A stretch of 64,000 nucleotides of DNA. Source: Bradyrhizobium sp. 200 (GTDB lineage Bacteria > Pseudomonadota > Alphaproteobacteria > Rhizobiales > Xanthobacteraceae). Positions within the stretch are counted from its first letter, which is position 1. Every line of letters starts with the position of its first letter. Below, piece by piece: positions 8,863-17,148 of this stretch. The DNA is taken from the NCBI RefSeq assembly GCF_023100945.1, contig NZ_CP064689.1:3640001-3704000 (forward strand). The letters run 5' to 3'. The position numbers were made by a program, and so were the translations under genes. The notes beneath the pieces were generated by a model, which saw only the letters and a program-made list of their open reading frames with translations, made no database searches and had not been told where the DNA came from.

Positions 8863-9999
8863 ATGAGTTTCATCACCGGTGTCGGGCTGACGTCCTACGG
8901 CAAGCACGAAGGCTCATCATCGCTCGATCTCATGAGCAAGGCGGCCGAGCTTGCCATTGCCGATGCCGGGCTGAAGCGATCCGAGATCGACGGCATTCTC
9001 TGCGGCTATTCGACGGTGTCGCCGCACATCATGCTGGCGACGGTGTTCGCCGAGCACTTTGGGATTCAGCCATCCTACGCCCATGCTGTGCAGGTCGGTG
9101 GCGCCACTGGGCTTGCCATGACCATGCTGGCGCATCATCTGGTCGACGCCGGCGTCGCAAAGCATGTGCTGGTTGTCGGCGGCGAAAACCGCCTCACCGG
9201 GCAGAGCCGCGACGCCTCGATCCAGGCGCTGGCGCAGGTTGGCCACCCCGATTACGAGGTGCCCCTGGGGCCGACGATCCCGGCTTACTACGGCCTCGTC
9301 GCATCGCGCTACATGCACGAATATGGCGTCAGCCAGGAAGACCTCGCCGAATTCGCGGTGCTGATGCGCGCCCACGCCGTTACCCATCCCGGCGCGCAGT
9401 TCCACGACCCCATCACCGTCGCCGACGTGATGGCCTCAAAACCGGTGGCGATGCCGCTCAAGCTCCTGGATTGCTGCCCGGTGTCCGACGGCGGTGCGGC
9501 GTTCGTGGTCAGCCGCGAGCCGACCTCCGAGACCGGCATTCGCGTGCGCGGCGCTGCGCAGGCGCATACCCATCAGCACGTCACGGCCGCGCCACGTTTA
9601 AGCGAACTCGGTGCCGAGATCGCGATCGCCAAGGCAAAGGCCGCATCCGGCTTGGCGATTTCGGATGTGCGTTACGCCGCCGTCTATGACAGCTTCACCA
9701 TCACGCTGGCGATGCTGCTGGAAGACCTCGGCCTTGCACGGCGTGGCGAGGCGGCGGCGCGGGTGCGGGCAGGGCATTTCGGCCGCGACGGCGCCATACC
9801 GCTCAACACCCATGGCGGGCTGTTGAGCTACGGCCATTGCGGCGTCGGTGGCGCGATGGCGCATCTGGTCGAGACGCATTTGCAGATGACGGAGCGTGCC
9901 GGCGTCCGGCAGGTCCGCGACGCCTCGCTCGCGCTGTTGCACGGCGATGGCGGCGTGTTGTCGTCGCACGTCAGCATGTTTCTGGAGCGGGTGCGATGA
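8863..9999 (+). CDS. Thiolase-fold protein lacking the nucleophilic Cys, possible Ltp2-like aldolase
   Basis: A 378-residue thiolase-superfamily protein. Aligned by eye with the thiolase at 4667, the nucleophile position is Gly80 (HAVQVGGATG), the HDCF motif is replaced by YDSF (Tyr275-Phe278), and GHP becomes YGHC (Tyr323, His325). It therefore cannot work as an ordinary Cys-dependent thiolase. Its stop overlaps the start of a zinc-ribbon/OB-fold gene. The same pairing and Tyr residues are known for Ltp2 with DUF35 proteins, which perform retro-aldol cleavage of steroid side-chain CoA thioesters; a similar reaction here is inference. A non-catalytic scaffold is the main alternative. Confidence 0.82.
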   Translation: MSFITGVGLTSYGKHEGSSSLDLMSKAAELAIADAGLKRSEIDGILCGYSTVSPHIMLATVFAEHFGIQPSYAHAVQVGGATGLAMTMLAHHLVDAGVAKHVLVVGGENRLTGQSRDASIQALAQVGHPDYEVPLGPTIPAYYGLVASRYMHEYGVSQEDLAEFAVLMRAHAVTHPGAQFHDPITVADVMASKPVAMPLKLLDCCPVSDGGAAFVVSREPTSETGIRVRGAAQAHTHQHVTAAPRLSELGAEIAIAKAKAASGLAISDVRYAAVYDSFTITLAMLLEDLGLARRGEAAARVRAGHFGRDGAIPLNTHGGLLSYGHCGVGGAMAHLVETHLQMTERAGVRQVRDASLALLHGDGGVLSSHVSMFLERVR

Positions 10000-10355
10000 G
10001 CGAAAGATTCGCGGACTGGACCAGAGGCGCCGAGGCCATCGTCTATCAATCCTGCGAGCCTTGCGGGAAAGTTCAGTATTTCCACCGCAATTTCTGCGCC
10101 GCCTGCGGTGCGCCGGATCCGGTGGAGAAGCGTGCCAGCGGCGCAGCCACGGTCTATGCGACGTCGCTGGTGTGCCGCGCGGCGACACCGGAGACGCGCG
10201 CGCACGTTCCCTACAATATCGTGCTGGTCGATGCGGCGGAGGGCTTTCGCATGATGGCCCATGGTGCCAACGATCTCGCGACCGGCGACTCTGTGACCGT
10301 GAGCTATCGGCCGTTTGCGGGAAAGCTGGTCCCATATTTCGAGAAAACGAAGTAA
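9996..10355 (+). CDS. Zn-ribbon/OB-fold (DUF35) protein, partner of the thiolase-like protein
   Basis: A 119-residue protein with an N-terminal zinc ribbon (Cys20, Cys23, Cys34, Cys37 in CEPCGKVQYFHRNFCAACG) and a C-terminal OB fold of about 70 residues. DUF35 proteins bind thiolase homologues and acyl-CoA and are required for activity in several two-subunit enzymes. An upstream in-frame start at 9837 was rejected because the ATG at 9996 gives a four-base overlap (ATGA) with the thiolase-like gene and the normal domain boundary. Translational coupling implies equal amounts of the two proteins. Confidence 0.9.
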   Translation: MSERFADWTRGAEAIVYQSCEPCGKVQYFHRNFCAACGAPDPVEKRASGAATVYATSLVCRAATPETRAHVPYNIVLVDAAEGFRMMAHGANDLATGDSVTVSYRPFAGKLVPYFEKTK

Positions 10356-10881
10356 GTCTCTGGCGCAAGGTTCACGCTACGAAGCAATCCAGATTACGCG
10401 GAACAGTGAAAATCCGAATTGCTTCGATGCGTCAACATTCAGTGCCAGTAGAACACAACGCTAGCGATGACGAGCATCGCTGTTACCGCCAGCGTTTGCG
10501 CAAGCGCTTCCGAGGCCGCCTTCCTGGTGGCTTCCTTCATGCCTAACTCCCTAGACTTGGGCATGAGTCATCCTTGCCCGTGAAGGCCTGATGAACTCAG
10601 TTTGGTTTACTCGGAACACCCCGCGACGAGTATTCGCTCCTTTGAGTCCCCACTCAGCGAATATCGACAGTCCCGAGAATCGACCAGCATTGAGGCGGCA
10701 ATTTGGCTCGCGCGTAGCCGGTTTGTGCACGAGAGAGGGAGTTTTTTGGAGCGCCTCCGGCACTCCAAACCAGAGCCGGGATGCCGTACCGGCCGCCTTT
10801 CGACGGTTGATCCGCTCACTGCTGCAGTGCATGATCTGTCTGTCAGCAAATCAGAAAATCCATAAAACCCCAAGGTGATGA
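10356..10881. other. 526-bp gap: degenerate repeat, one possible micro-gene, CMD promoter region
   Basis: The first part holds GAAGCAATCC (10381-10390) and, inverted, ATTGCTTCG further on, which looks like a decayed copy of the CGTCATTGCGAGCG repeat family. A 33-codon reading frame on the minus strand (10439-10540) is described separately. Between 10541 and 10881 overlapping reading frames exist on both strands, but none has a convincing ribosome site or composition; this part probably carries the promoter of the CMD-family gene. Confidence 0.5.
10439..10540 (-). CDS. Possible 33-residue single-pass membrane protein
   Basis: A minus-strand frame begins at ATG 10540 after TAGGGAGTTAGGC, which contains a GGAG ribosome site 6 bases before the start, and ends with TGA at 10439. 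The first ~14 residues are polar and positively charged (MKEATRKAASEA), followed by a hydrophobic stretch of about 16 residues (LAVTAMLVIASVVFYW). This is the layout of a small type-II or tail-like membrane peptide. No family is recognised. Evidence is composition and ribosome site only; it could be chance. Confidence 0.45.
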   Translation of the reverse strand: MKEATRKAASEALAQTLAVTAMLVIASVVFYWH

Positions 10882-11409
10882 ATGGCCCGCGTCGACTATA
10901 GCGATCCCGCCAAGCACAATGAGCGCACCCGCGAATTGCTGGGCAAAAACCGCAATGCCAACATCTTCCGGATGATGGCGCACTCGCCGAGCTATCTCGA
11001 ACAATACTGCCGGCTGGGTGGGGCGATCAGGCACAAGGGCGAACTGGACCCGATCGTGCGCGAACTCGCCATCACCCGCACCGGCATCCTGTGCGAGGCG
11101 CCCTACGAAATCGTCGCCCATAAGCGGATCGGCAAGAACGTCGGCGTTACCGACGAGCAGAATGAGGCATTGGAGAACTGGGAAGCGGCGACCTGCTTTG
11201 ACGAAGTGCAACGCGCCGCGCTTGCCTTCACCGATGAGATCATCAGGCGTCACAAGCCGACGGATGCGACCTTCAATGCGATTGCCTCGAAACTGACGAC
11301 GGCCGCACTGGTCGAACTGCAGCTCTCGGTCGGCTTCTACATCATGACGTCGAAGTTTTTGGAGACGTTCGCCGTCGATATGCAGCCGGTGACGGAAGTG
11401 GTGGGCTGA
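10882..11409 (+). CDS. Carboxymuconolactone decarboxylase (CMD) family protein
   Basis: An all-helical AhpD/CMD-fold protein of 175 residues. The core motif reads RELAITRTGILCEAPYEIVAHKR in two pieces (RELAITRTG, then ILCEAPYEIVAH), with a single Cys and a His but no CxxC pair, so it is not a peroxiredoxin-type AhpD. The family includes decarboxylases and uncharacterised oxidative-stress proteins. An AAGGTGA ribosome site is placed just upstream of the ATG. It ends 19 bp before the convergent Hsp70-like gene. A role in the preceding acyl-CoA cluster is possible but not shown. Confidence 0.85.
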   Translation: MARVDYSDPAKHNERTRELLGKNRNANIFRMMAHSPSYLEQYCRLGGAIRHKGELDPIVRELAITRTGILCEAPYEIVAHKRIGKNVGVTDEQNEALENWEAATCFDEVQRAALAFTDEIIRRHKPTDATFNAIASKLTTAALVELQLSVGFYIMTSKFLETFAVDMQPVTEVVG

Positions 11410-11428
11410 TCGGCGGTTGTTCTTAGTC

Positions 11429-12685
11429 TCAGTTCGCAGGCCCGTATCGTCGCAGCGCCTCCAGCGTCAATCCCTTGCCGACGGCGCCGAAGATGTCGCC
11501 TTCGACAATGCGGGCCGACGGCACGGCCTTGGTAATCGCCTTGTGCACGTGAGCGAGTTTCACCGAGCCGCCGGTCAGGAACACGGAGTCGATGGCGCCG
11601 GCATTCAATCCCGCCTGGACGAGACAATTCTTGATGCGCACCGATATGCGATCCGCGAGCCCTTTGGTGTGACTGACGAGATCGGGCCGGTCGATGACCG
11701 CGCTGAGCCCCGGGGTAACCCATGCGAGCGGGATCTCCGAGCGGCGCTTTTCGGACAGCGCGATCTTGGCGTCTTCGACTTCCATGGCTAGCGTGTGGCC
11801 ACGCTGTTCGTGGACCACGCGGATCAGCCGGTCGAGAAGTTCCGGCTCGGCCGCCTGCTGCCGCACTTGGCGGATATCGGCCAGCACCCGCGGTTCATAC
11901 ATGCGGTTGATGTTCGACCAGGTCGCGAGGTCCTGGAAATAGCTCGACGGCACGTCAAGCCCTTGCCGCTTCATCGCGCTGCCGAAGCCGAACAGCGGCA
12001 TGACCACGCCGAGGCTGAGCTGACGGTCGAAATCGGTGCCGCCGACACGCACGCCGTCATTGGCGAGAATATCAGCCGCGCGATCGGCCTTGCCGTGGCG
12101 CTCGGGCCCCAGACGCACGATCGAAAAGTCTGATGTGCCGCCGCCGATATCGGCGATCAGTGCCACTTCCTCGGATGCGATCTGTCGCTCATAGTCGAGC
12201 GCCGCCGCGATCGGCTCGAATTGGAACGTAACGTCATCGAATCCGATCCCCTGCGCAATCGTTCGCAGGGTTTCTTCCGCCTTGCGGTCGGCATCCGGCG
12301 CGTTGTCGACGAAGTACACCGGACGGCCGTGGACGACGTTGCGCAGTTCTCGGCCGGTTGCCTGTTCCGCGCGGCGTTTGACCGCGCCGAGGTAGTAGGC
12401 GATCACGTCGCGGAAGCTGACCCGCGCGCGCCCGAGCCGCGTGGTTTCGTCGATCAGCGAGGTGCCGAGCACCGATTTGAGGCTCCGCAGCAGCCGGCCG
12501 GGGACGCCTTCGACATAGGCTTCCACGGCCCTGCGGCCGATCAGGACGCCGCTATCCGCCTCATAGAAGATCGCGCTCGGAATCGCAGTCTGCGCCGCCT
12601 CCAGCGCCGCCAGAACGGGCGCCGCACGCTCGATGGTGCCGAGCGTCGTGTTCGACGTTCCAAAATCAAGGCCGCAGATGGACAT
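11429..12685 (-). CDS. Hsp70-family protein, YegD-like
   Basis: A 418-residue protein that contains only the actin-like ATPase part of Hsp70. Phosphate motif 1 is LDFGTSNTTLG (residues 6-16), phosphate motif 2 is IADIGGGTSDFSIV in the middle, and the adenosine motif is FLTGGSVKL near the C-terminus. There is no recognisable peptide-binding domain, as in E. coli YegD. The substrate and partners are unknown. It is divergent from tex (228 bp apart) and convergent with the CMD gene. Confidence 0.88.
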   Translation of the reverse strand: MSICGLDFGTSNTTLGTIERAAPVLAALEAAQTAIPSAIFYEADSGVLIGRRAVEAYVEGVPGRLLRSLKSVLGTSLIDETTRLGRARVSFRDVIAYYLGAVKRRAEQATGRELRNVVHGRPVYFVDNAPDADRKAEETLRTIAQGIGFDDVTFQFEPIAAALDYERQIASEEVALIADIGGGTSDFSIVRLGPERHGKADRAADILANDGVRVGGTDFDRQLSLGVVMPLFGFGSAMKRQGLDVPSSYFQDLATWSNINRMYEPRVLADIRQVRQQAAEPELLDRLIRVVHEQRGHTLAMEVEDAKIALSEKRRSEIPLAWVTPGLSAVIDRPDLVSHTKGLADRISVRIKNCLVQAGLNAGAIDSVFLTGGSVKLAHVHKAITKAVPSARIVEGDIFGAVGKGLTLEALRRYGPAN

Positions 12686-12913
12686 GGAGGCTCCGGGGAG
12701 GGAGCGTCCGTTTACACATTACGGCGCCATCGATCCACCCTTATCTCGCCGTTTGATCCGGGTGGACACTGGCCGGAATAAGATTGCGAGACGAGGCCAT
12801 CCACAGATCAATTTGTTTCATCAGGCGGGTTGGCAAATCAATCCGGGATGGTCCATAAGCTCCGTCCCGCGGCGGGGCATCCCGCCAAAAAATGGCTTTT
12901 GGGTAGAGGTCGC

Positions 12914-15247
12914 GTGGCAAATATCAATCGACAGATTGCAGAAGAGCTTGGTGTTCGCGAACAGCAGATCGCGGCGACGGTCGAACTGCTCGACGGCGGC
13001 GCCACGGTGCCGTTCGTGGCGCGCTACCGCAAGGAAATCACCGGCGGGCTCGACGATGCACAATTACGCACCCTGGAAGAGCGCCTGACCTACCTGCGAG
13101 AACTCGAAGAGCGCCGGACAGCCATCCTCAATTCGGTCCGCGAGCAGGGCAAGCTCGATGCCGCACTGGAAGCGGCGATCATGGCGGCCGACAGCAAGGG
13201 GCGCCTGGAAGACATCTACCTGCCATTCAAGCCGAAGCGCCGCACCAAGGCCGAGATCGCCAAGGAAGCCGGCCTCGAGCCCCTGTCCGAGCTGTTGCTG
13301 ACGCAGCCGCAGAACGATCCGCAGGTCGTGGCCGCCGGTTTCGTCGATGCCGAGAAGCAGGTGGCGGATGTCGCTGCGGCGCTCGAAGGTGCCCGGGCGA
13401 TTCTGGTGGAGCGATTCGCCGAGGATGCCGATCTGATCGGGAAGCTGCGCGAAGAAATGTGGTCGAACGGCGTGATGACATCCACCGTGCGCAAGGGGAA
13501 GAAGACCGAAGGCGAGAAGTTCAAGGACTATTTCGAGTACAACGGCGCCCTTCACAAGCTGCCGTCGCACCGCATTCTCGCGCTGTTTCGGGGCGAGAAG
13601 GAAGAAATCCTCGAGCTGCAGATATTGCCCGATGCGCAAGTCCCGGTCGCCAACGTGCCGAGCGCGTATGAATTGAAGATCATGCAGCGCTTCGCCATCA
13701 CCGATCAGGGCCGGCCGGGCGACCGCTGGCTGGTCGAGACCGCGCGCTGGGCCTGGCGCACCAAGATCCAGGTGCATCTCAACATCGACCTGCGGATGCG
13801 GCTCTGGACCGCGGCCGAGACCGAGGGCGTGCGGGTCTTTGCCTCCAATTTGCGCGACTTGCTGCTGGCGGCGCCGGCCGGCGCGCGCGTCACCATGGGG
13901 CTCGATCCCGGCTATCGCTCCGGCGTCAAGGTTGCCGTTGTGGACGCCACCGGCAAGGTGGTGGCGACCAGCACGGTCTACCCACACGAACCGCAACGGC
14001 AGTGGGACGCGACGCTGGCGACGCTGGGCAAGCTCGCGGTCGCACACCGCGTCGACCTGATCGCGATCGGCAACGGTACCGCCTCGCGCGAGACCGACAA
14101 GCTTGCAACCGAACTGGTCAAGCTGCTGCCGGACCTGAAAATGTCGAAGATCGTGGTGTCGGAGGCCGGCGCATCGGTCTACTCCGCCTCGGCCTTTGCG
14201 TCCGAGGAACTGCCGGAGCTCGACGTCACCTTGCGCGGCGCGGTGTCGATCGCGCGCCGCCTGCAGGACCCGCTTGCCGAACTGGTCAAGATCGATCCGA
14301 AGGCGATCGGCGTTGGGCAGTATCAGCACGACCTCGGCGAAACCAAATTGGCGCGCTCGCTCGATGCCGTGGTCGAGGACTGCGTCAACGCCGTCGGCGT
14401 CGATGCCAATACCGCGTCCGCGCCGCTGCTGGCGCGGGTGTCGGGCATCGGCGCAGGGCTTGCGCAGAGCATCGTGCAGCATCGCGACGCCAATGGCCCG
14501 TTCAAGTCGCGTAAAGCCTTGAAGGAAGTGCCGCGGCTGGGGCCAAAGGCGTTCGAGCAGTGTGCGGGATTCCTGCGCATCAACGGCGGTGAAGACCCGC
14601 TCGATTCGTCCGGCGTGCATCCGGAAGCCTATCCGGTGGTCCGGCGTATTCTCGCCGCGTCCAAGAGCGACATCAAGGCGCTGCTCGGCAATGCCGAGAT
14701 CGTGCGTCAGTTGAAGCCGCAAGCCTTTGTCGACGATACGTTCGGCCTGCCCACCGTGACCGACATCCTGCGCGAGCTGGAAAAGCCCGGCCGCGACCCG
14801 CGTCCGGCATTCAAGGCTGCAGTGTTCAAGGAAGGCGTCGAGGAGATTAAGGACCTCAAGCGCGGCATGATCCTGGAAGGCACCGTGACCAATGTCGCGG
14901 CGTTCGGCGCCTTCGTCGATATCGGCGTGCACCAGGACGGGCTGGTGCACATTTCGGCGATGTCAAAGACCTTCATCAAGGACCCGCGCGAGGTGGTGAA
15001 GCCGGGCGATATCGTCAAGGTCAAGGTTCTGGAGGTCGAGGTCGCCCGCAAGCGCATCGCGCTGACGCTGCGGCTCGACGACGAAGTCGGCGCCAAGGGG
15101 CCAAAACTGTCGGACAGCAAGATGCGCGAGTATTCCAAGGCGTCGATGACGTCGTCAGCGCCGAGCAAGGCTCAGGATCAGGGTGGTGCATTGGCTGATG
15201 CCCTGCGGCGTGCGGCTGAGAAGAATGGGCGGGGTAAGGCTGGGTAA
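12914..15247 (+). CDS. tex: Tex family RNA-binding transcription accessory protein
   Basis: A 777-residue cytosolic nucleic-acid-binding protein. Domain order: helical Tex N-terminal region (1-~300), YqgF/RNase H-like domain beginning around [16 protein letters not shown], helix-hairpin-helix modules ([31 protein letters not shown] region) and a C-terminal S1 domain ([24 protein letters not shown] in parts). The frame is open back to a TTG at 12830, but GTG 12914 has an AGAGG site and gives the standard N-terminus [11 protein letters not shown]. It acts in transcription and RNA turnover. The low-complexity C-terminus is ordinary for the family. Confidence 0.93.
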   Translation: MANINRQIAEELGVREQQIAATVELLDGGATVPFVARYRKEITGGLDDAQLRTLEERLTYLRELEERRTAILNSVREQGKLDAALEAAIMAADSKGRLEDIYLPFKPKRRTKAEIAKEAGLEPLSELLLTQPQNDPQVVAAGFVDAEKQVADVAAALEGARAILVERFAEDADLIGKLREEMWSNGVMTSTVRKGKKTEGEKFKDYFEYNGALHKLPSHRILALFRGEKEEILELQILPDAQVPVANVPSAYELKIMQRFAITDQGRPGDRWLVETARWAWRTKIQVHLNIDLRMRLWTAAETEGVRVFASNLRDLLLAAPAGARVTMGLDPGYRSGVKVAVVDATGKVVATSTVYPHEPQRQWDATLATLGKLAVAHRVDLIAIGNGTASRETDKLATELVKLLPDLKMSKIVVSEAGASVYSASAFASEELPELDVTLRGAVSIARRLQDPLAELVKIDPKAIGVGQYQHDLGETKLARSLDAVVEDCVNAVGVDANTASAPLLARVSGIGAGLAQSIVQHRDANGPFKSRKALKEVPRLGPKAFEQCAGFLRINGGEDPLDSSGVHPEAYPVVRRILAASKSDIKALLGNAEIVRQLKPQAFVDDTFGLPTVTDILRELEKPGRDPRPAFKAAVFKEGVEEIKDLKRGMILEGTVTNVAAFGAFVDIGVHQDGLVHISAMSKTFIKDPREVVKPGDIVKVKVLEVEVARKRIALTLRLDDEVGAKGPKLSDSKMREYSKASMTSSAPSKAQDQGGALADALRRAAEKNGRGKAG

Positions 15248-15266
15248 GTGGCCCGAGGCGGCCGAT

Positions 15267-17126
15267 CTAACTCGGCGTCAGCAAATTCACCTTGGCATTG
15301 GCGAGGATCAGGCGATCGGCCAGCAATTGCGCGAGGTTTCGCATGATGCGCTCGCCGGCGCGCGGATGCTGTTTTCGGAAACGTTCGAAATTGCGGAGCG
15401 GGATTTCGTAAGCGGTCGCTGCCATGTCAGCGAAGACGTCGGCGGAGCGGTGCGGCTCCAGCAGCGCCATCTCGCCGAATGGCATGCCCGCCGTCAGCGT
15501 TGCCAGCCTGATTCCGTCGGGCAGGGTGACATGCACCACGCCGCTCCTGAGAAAGAACAGGGAGTCGGCGGGATCGCCGGCGGCGATGATCTTTTCGTTC
15601 GCCTGATAGGTCCGGATCGAAGCGAGCGAGGCGAGATCGGTCAGTTCCTCCTCCGTCAGCCCCGCCAGCAGCGCCTGTTCGGAAAGTTCGGTCGCCTCGA
15701 AGAAATCGATCGCGCCGCCGTAACGATAGACCACCTGGTCTTCCGCCCATTCGATGGCGGCATCGAGCAAATAGTAGTTGCGGATGTTGGTGAGGCCTTC
15801 CGTCCATTGCCCGATCATCTGCCACTCCGGCGACGACCGCCTGATGCCGGACAGGATCACGGTGACGTGGTAGCCTGCGAGTTCGCGGAACTCCTCGGCG
15901 AGCAGGCGGGTGCCGGCGCGGGTCATGGCCGTGACGCGGCGCAGGTCGAAGATGACGAGCTGCGGCCGCGGCTTGGCCGCAAGCTGGCGCGAGACATAAT
16001 CGACGTTGGAGAATGACAGCGTGCCCACCAGCTCGATCACGCGGACATCCCCATGATGCGCGGCCAGGATGCTCTGTTCCTGCGCGCGCCGCACGCGCCG
16101 CGACGGGCTGTTGCCGATGTCGTAATCGGCGATGATGCTGTTGCGGGCGTCGTCGCTGCGGTTGAGCATATGGAGGTCGTAATGCGATGATAGCGCCTCG
16201 CAGACCTTGATGCCGCGCACGCTGTTGCCGTGCTTGTCGAGTTTCGGCGAATAGCTGCCGAGCCCGAGCCGCGCCGGCAGCGCCGCGAGGATGCCGCCGC
16301 CGACGCCGCTCTTGGCGGGGATGCCGATCCGGTAGATCCATTCTCCGGCGTAATCGTACATGCCGGAACTCGTCATCACGGAGAGCGTGCGCGAGATGGC
16401 ATACGGCGTCAGCACCTGTTCGCCGGTCACGGGATTGACGCCGCGATTGGCCAGCGTCGCCGCCATCACGGCGATATCGCGCGCCGTCACCAGGATAGCG
16501 CATTGCCGGAAATACACCTCCAGCACGGAAGCCACGTTGTCCCGGATCACGGCATTGGTGCGCAAGAGATAGCCGATCGCGCGGTTGCGGTCGCCGGTGG
16601 CGCTTTCGGAACAATAGACGGCGTCGTCGACGTCGAGCTCGCGTCCGGCAAACCGCCCCAGCGCCTGCCTGATGTACTCGAACGCTCCGTCGCCCTTGGC
16701 CTCATGGATCAGGCCGGAGCAGGCGATCGCGCCGGCATTGACCATGGGATTGAAGGGATGGTTTTCGGTGTTGAGGCGGATCGAGTTGAAGGGATCGCCC
16801 GACGGCTCGACGCCGATGACGCTTTCGACCCGGGTTGCCCCCAGCGTATCGAGCGCCAGCGCGAACACGAAGGGCTTTGACATCGACTGGATGGTGAAGG
16901 GGATCTGGGTGTCGCCGACCTCATAGACATGACCGTCGAGCGTAGCGAGGCTGATGCCAAAATGGGCAGGGTCAGCCTTGCCGAGTTCGGGGATGTAATC
17001 AGCGACCGCGCCGCTGGTCTCGCCGGCGAATTCGGCGTGGCACGCATTCAAAAACCGCAGCAAGGGCGGCTTCGAACTGGTCCAGGCAGCGGGGCTGGCA
17101 TTAAGCGGAGGAGGCGACTGTTTCAT
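15267..17126 (-). CDS. glsA: Glutaminase fused to STAS and cyclic-nucleotide-binding domains
   Basis: A 619-residue protein. Residues ~20-325 are a serine-dependent beta-lactamase-like glutaminase, glutamine to glutamate plus ammonia, with the catalytic Ser-x-x-Lys in QSMSK (Ser81, Lys84). A STAS domain follows (~350-450: VRVIELVGTLSFSNVDYVSR, then VIFDLRRVTAM), then a cNMP-binding domain (~490-605) with the phosphate-binding cassette PFGEMALLEPHRSADV, including the conserved Glu and Arg. Usual bacterial glutaminases are about 310 residues, so half of this protein is regulatory. Convergent with tex (19-bp gap). Confidence 0.92.
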   Translation of the reverse strand: MKQSPPPLNASPAAWTSSKPPLLRFLNACHAEFAGETSGAVADYIPELGKADPAHFGISLATLDGHVYEVGDTQIPFTIQSMSKPFVFALALDTLGATRVESVIGVEPSGDPFNSIRLNTENHPFNPMVNAGAIACSGLIHEAKGDGAFEYIRQALGRFAGRELDVDDAVYCSESATGDRNRAIGYLLRTNAVIRDNVASVLEVYFRQCAILVTARDIAVMAATLANRGVNPVTGEQVLTPYAISRTLSVMTSSGMYDYAGEWIYRIGIPAKSGVGGGILAALPARLGLGSYSPKLDKHGNSVRGIKVCEALSSHYDLHMLNRSDDARNSIIADYDIGNSPSRRVRRAQEQSILAAHHGDVRVIELVGTLSFSNVDYVSRQLAAKPRPQLVIFDLRRVTAMTRAGTRLLAEEFRELAGYHVTVILSGIRRSSPEWQMIGQWTEGLTNIRNYYLLDAAIEWAEDQVVYRYGGAIDFFEATELSEQALLAGLTEEELTDLASLASIRTYQANEKIIAAGDPADSLFFLRSGVVHVTLPDGIRLATLTAGMPFGEMALLEPHRSADVFADMAATAYEIPLRNFERFRKQHPRAGERIMRNLAQLLADRLILANAKVNLLTPS

Positions 17127-17148
17127 CGCCTCCTCTTGTGCAACGCAA

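Noticed and set aside
10602..10865. Overlapping short frames on both strands in the gap before the CMD gene
   Set aside because: No ribosome site or hydrophobic/domain pattern, and several frames overlap each other; more likely regulatory DNA.
13064..14950. Minus-strand open frame of 628 codons inside tex
   Set aside because: Antisense shadow of tex with low-complexity Arg/Gln/His composition and no ribosome site.
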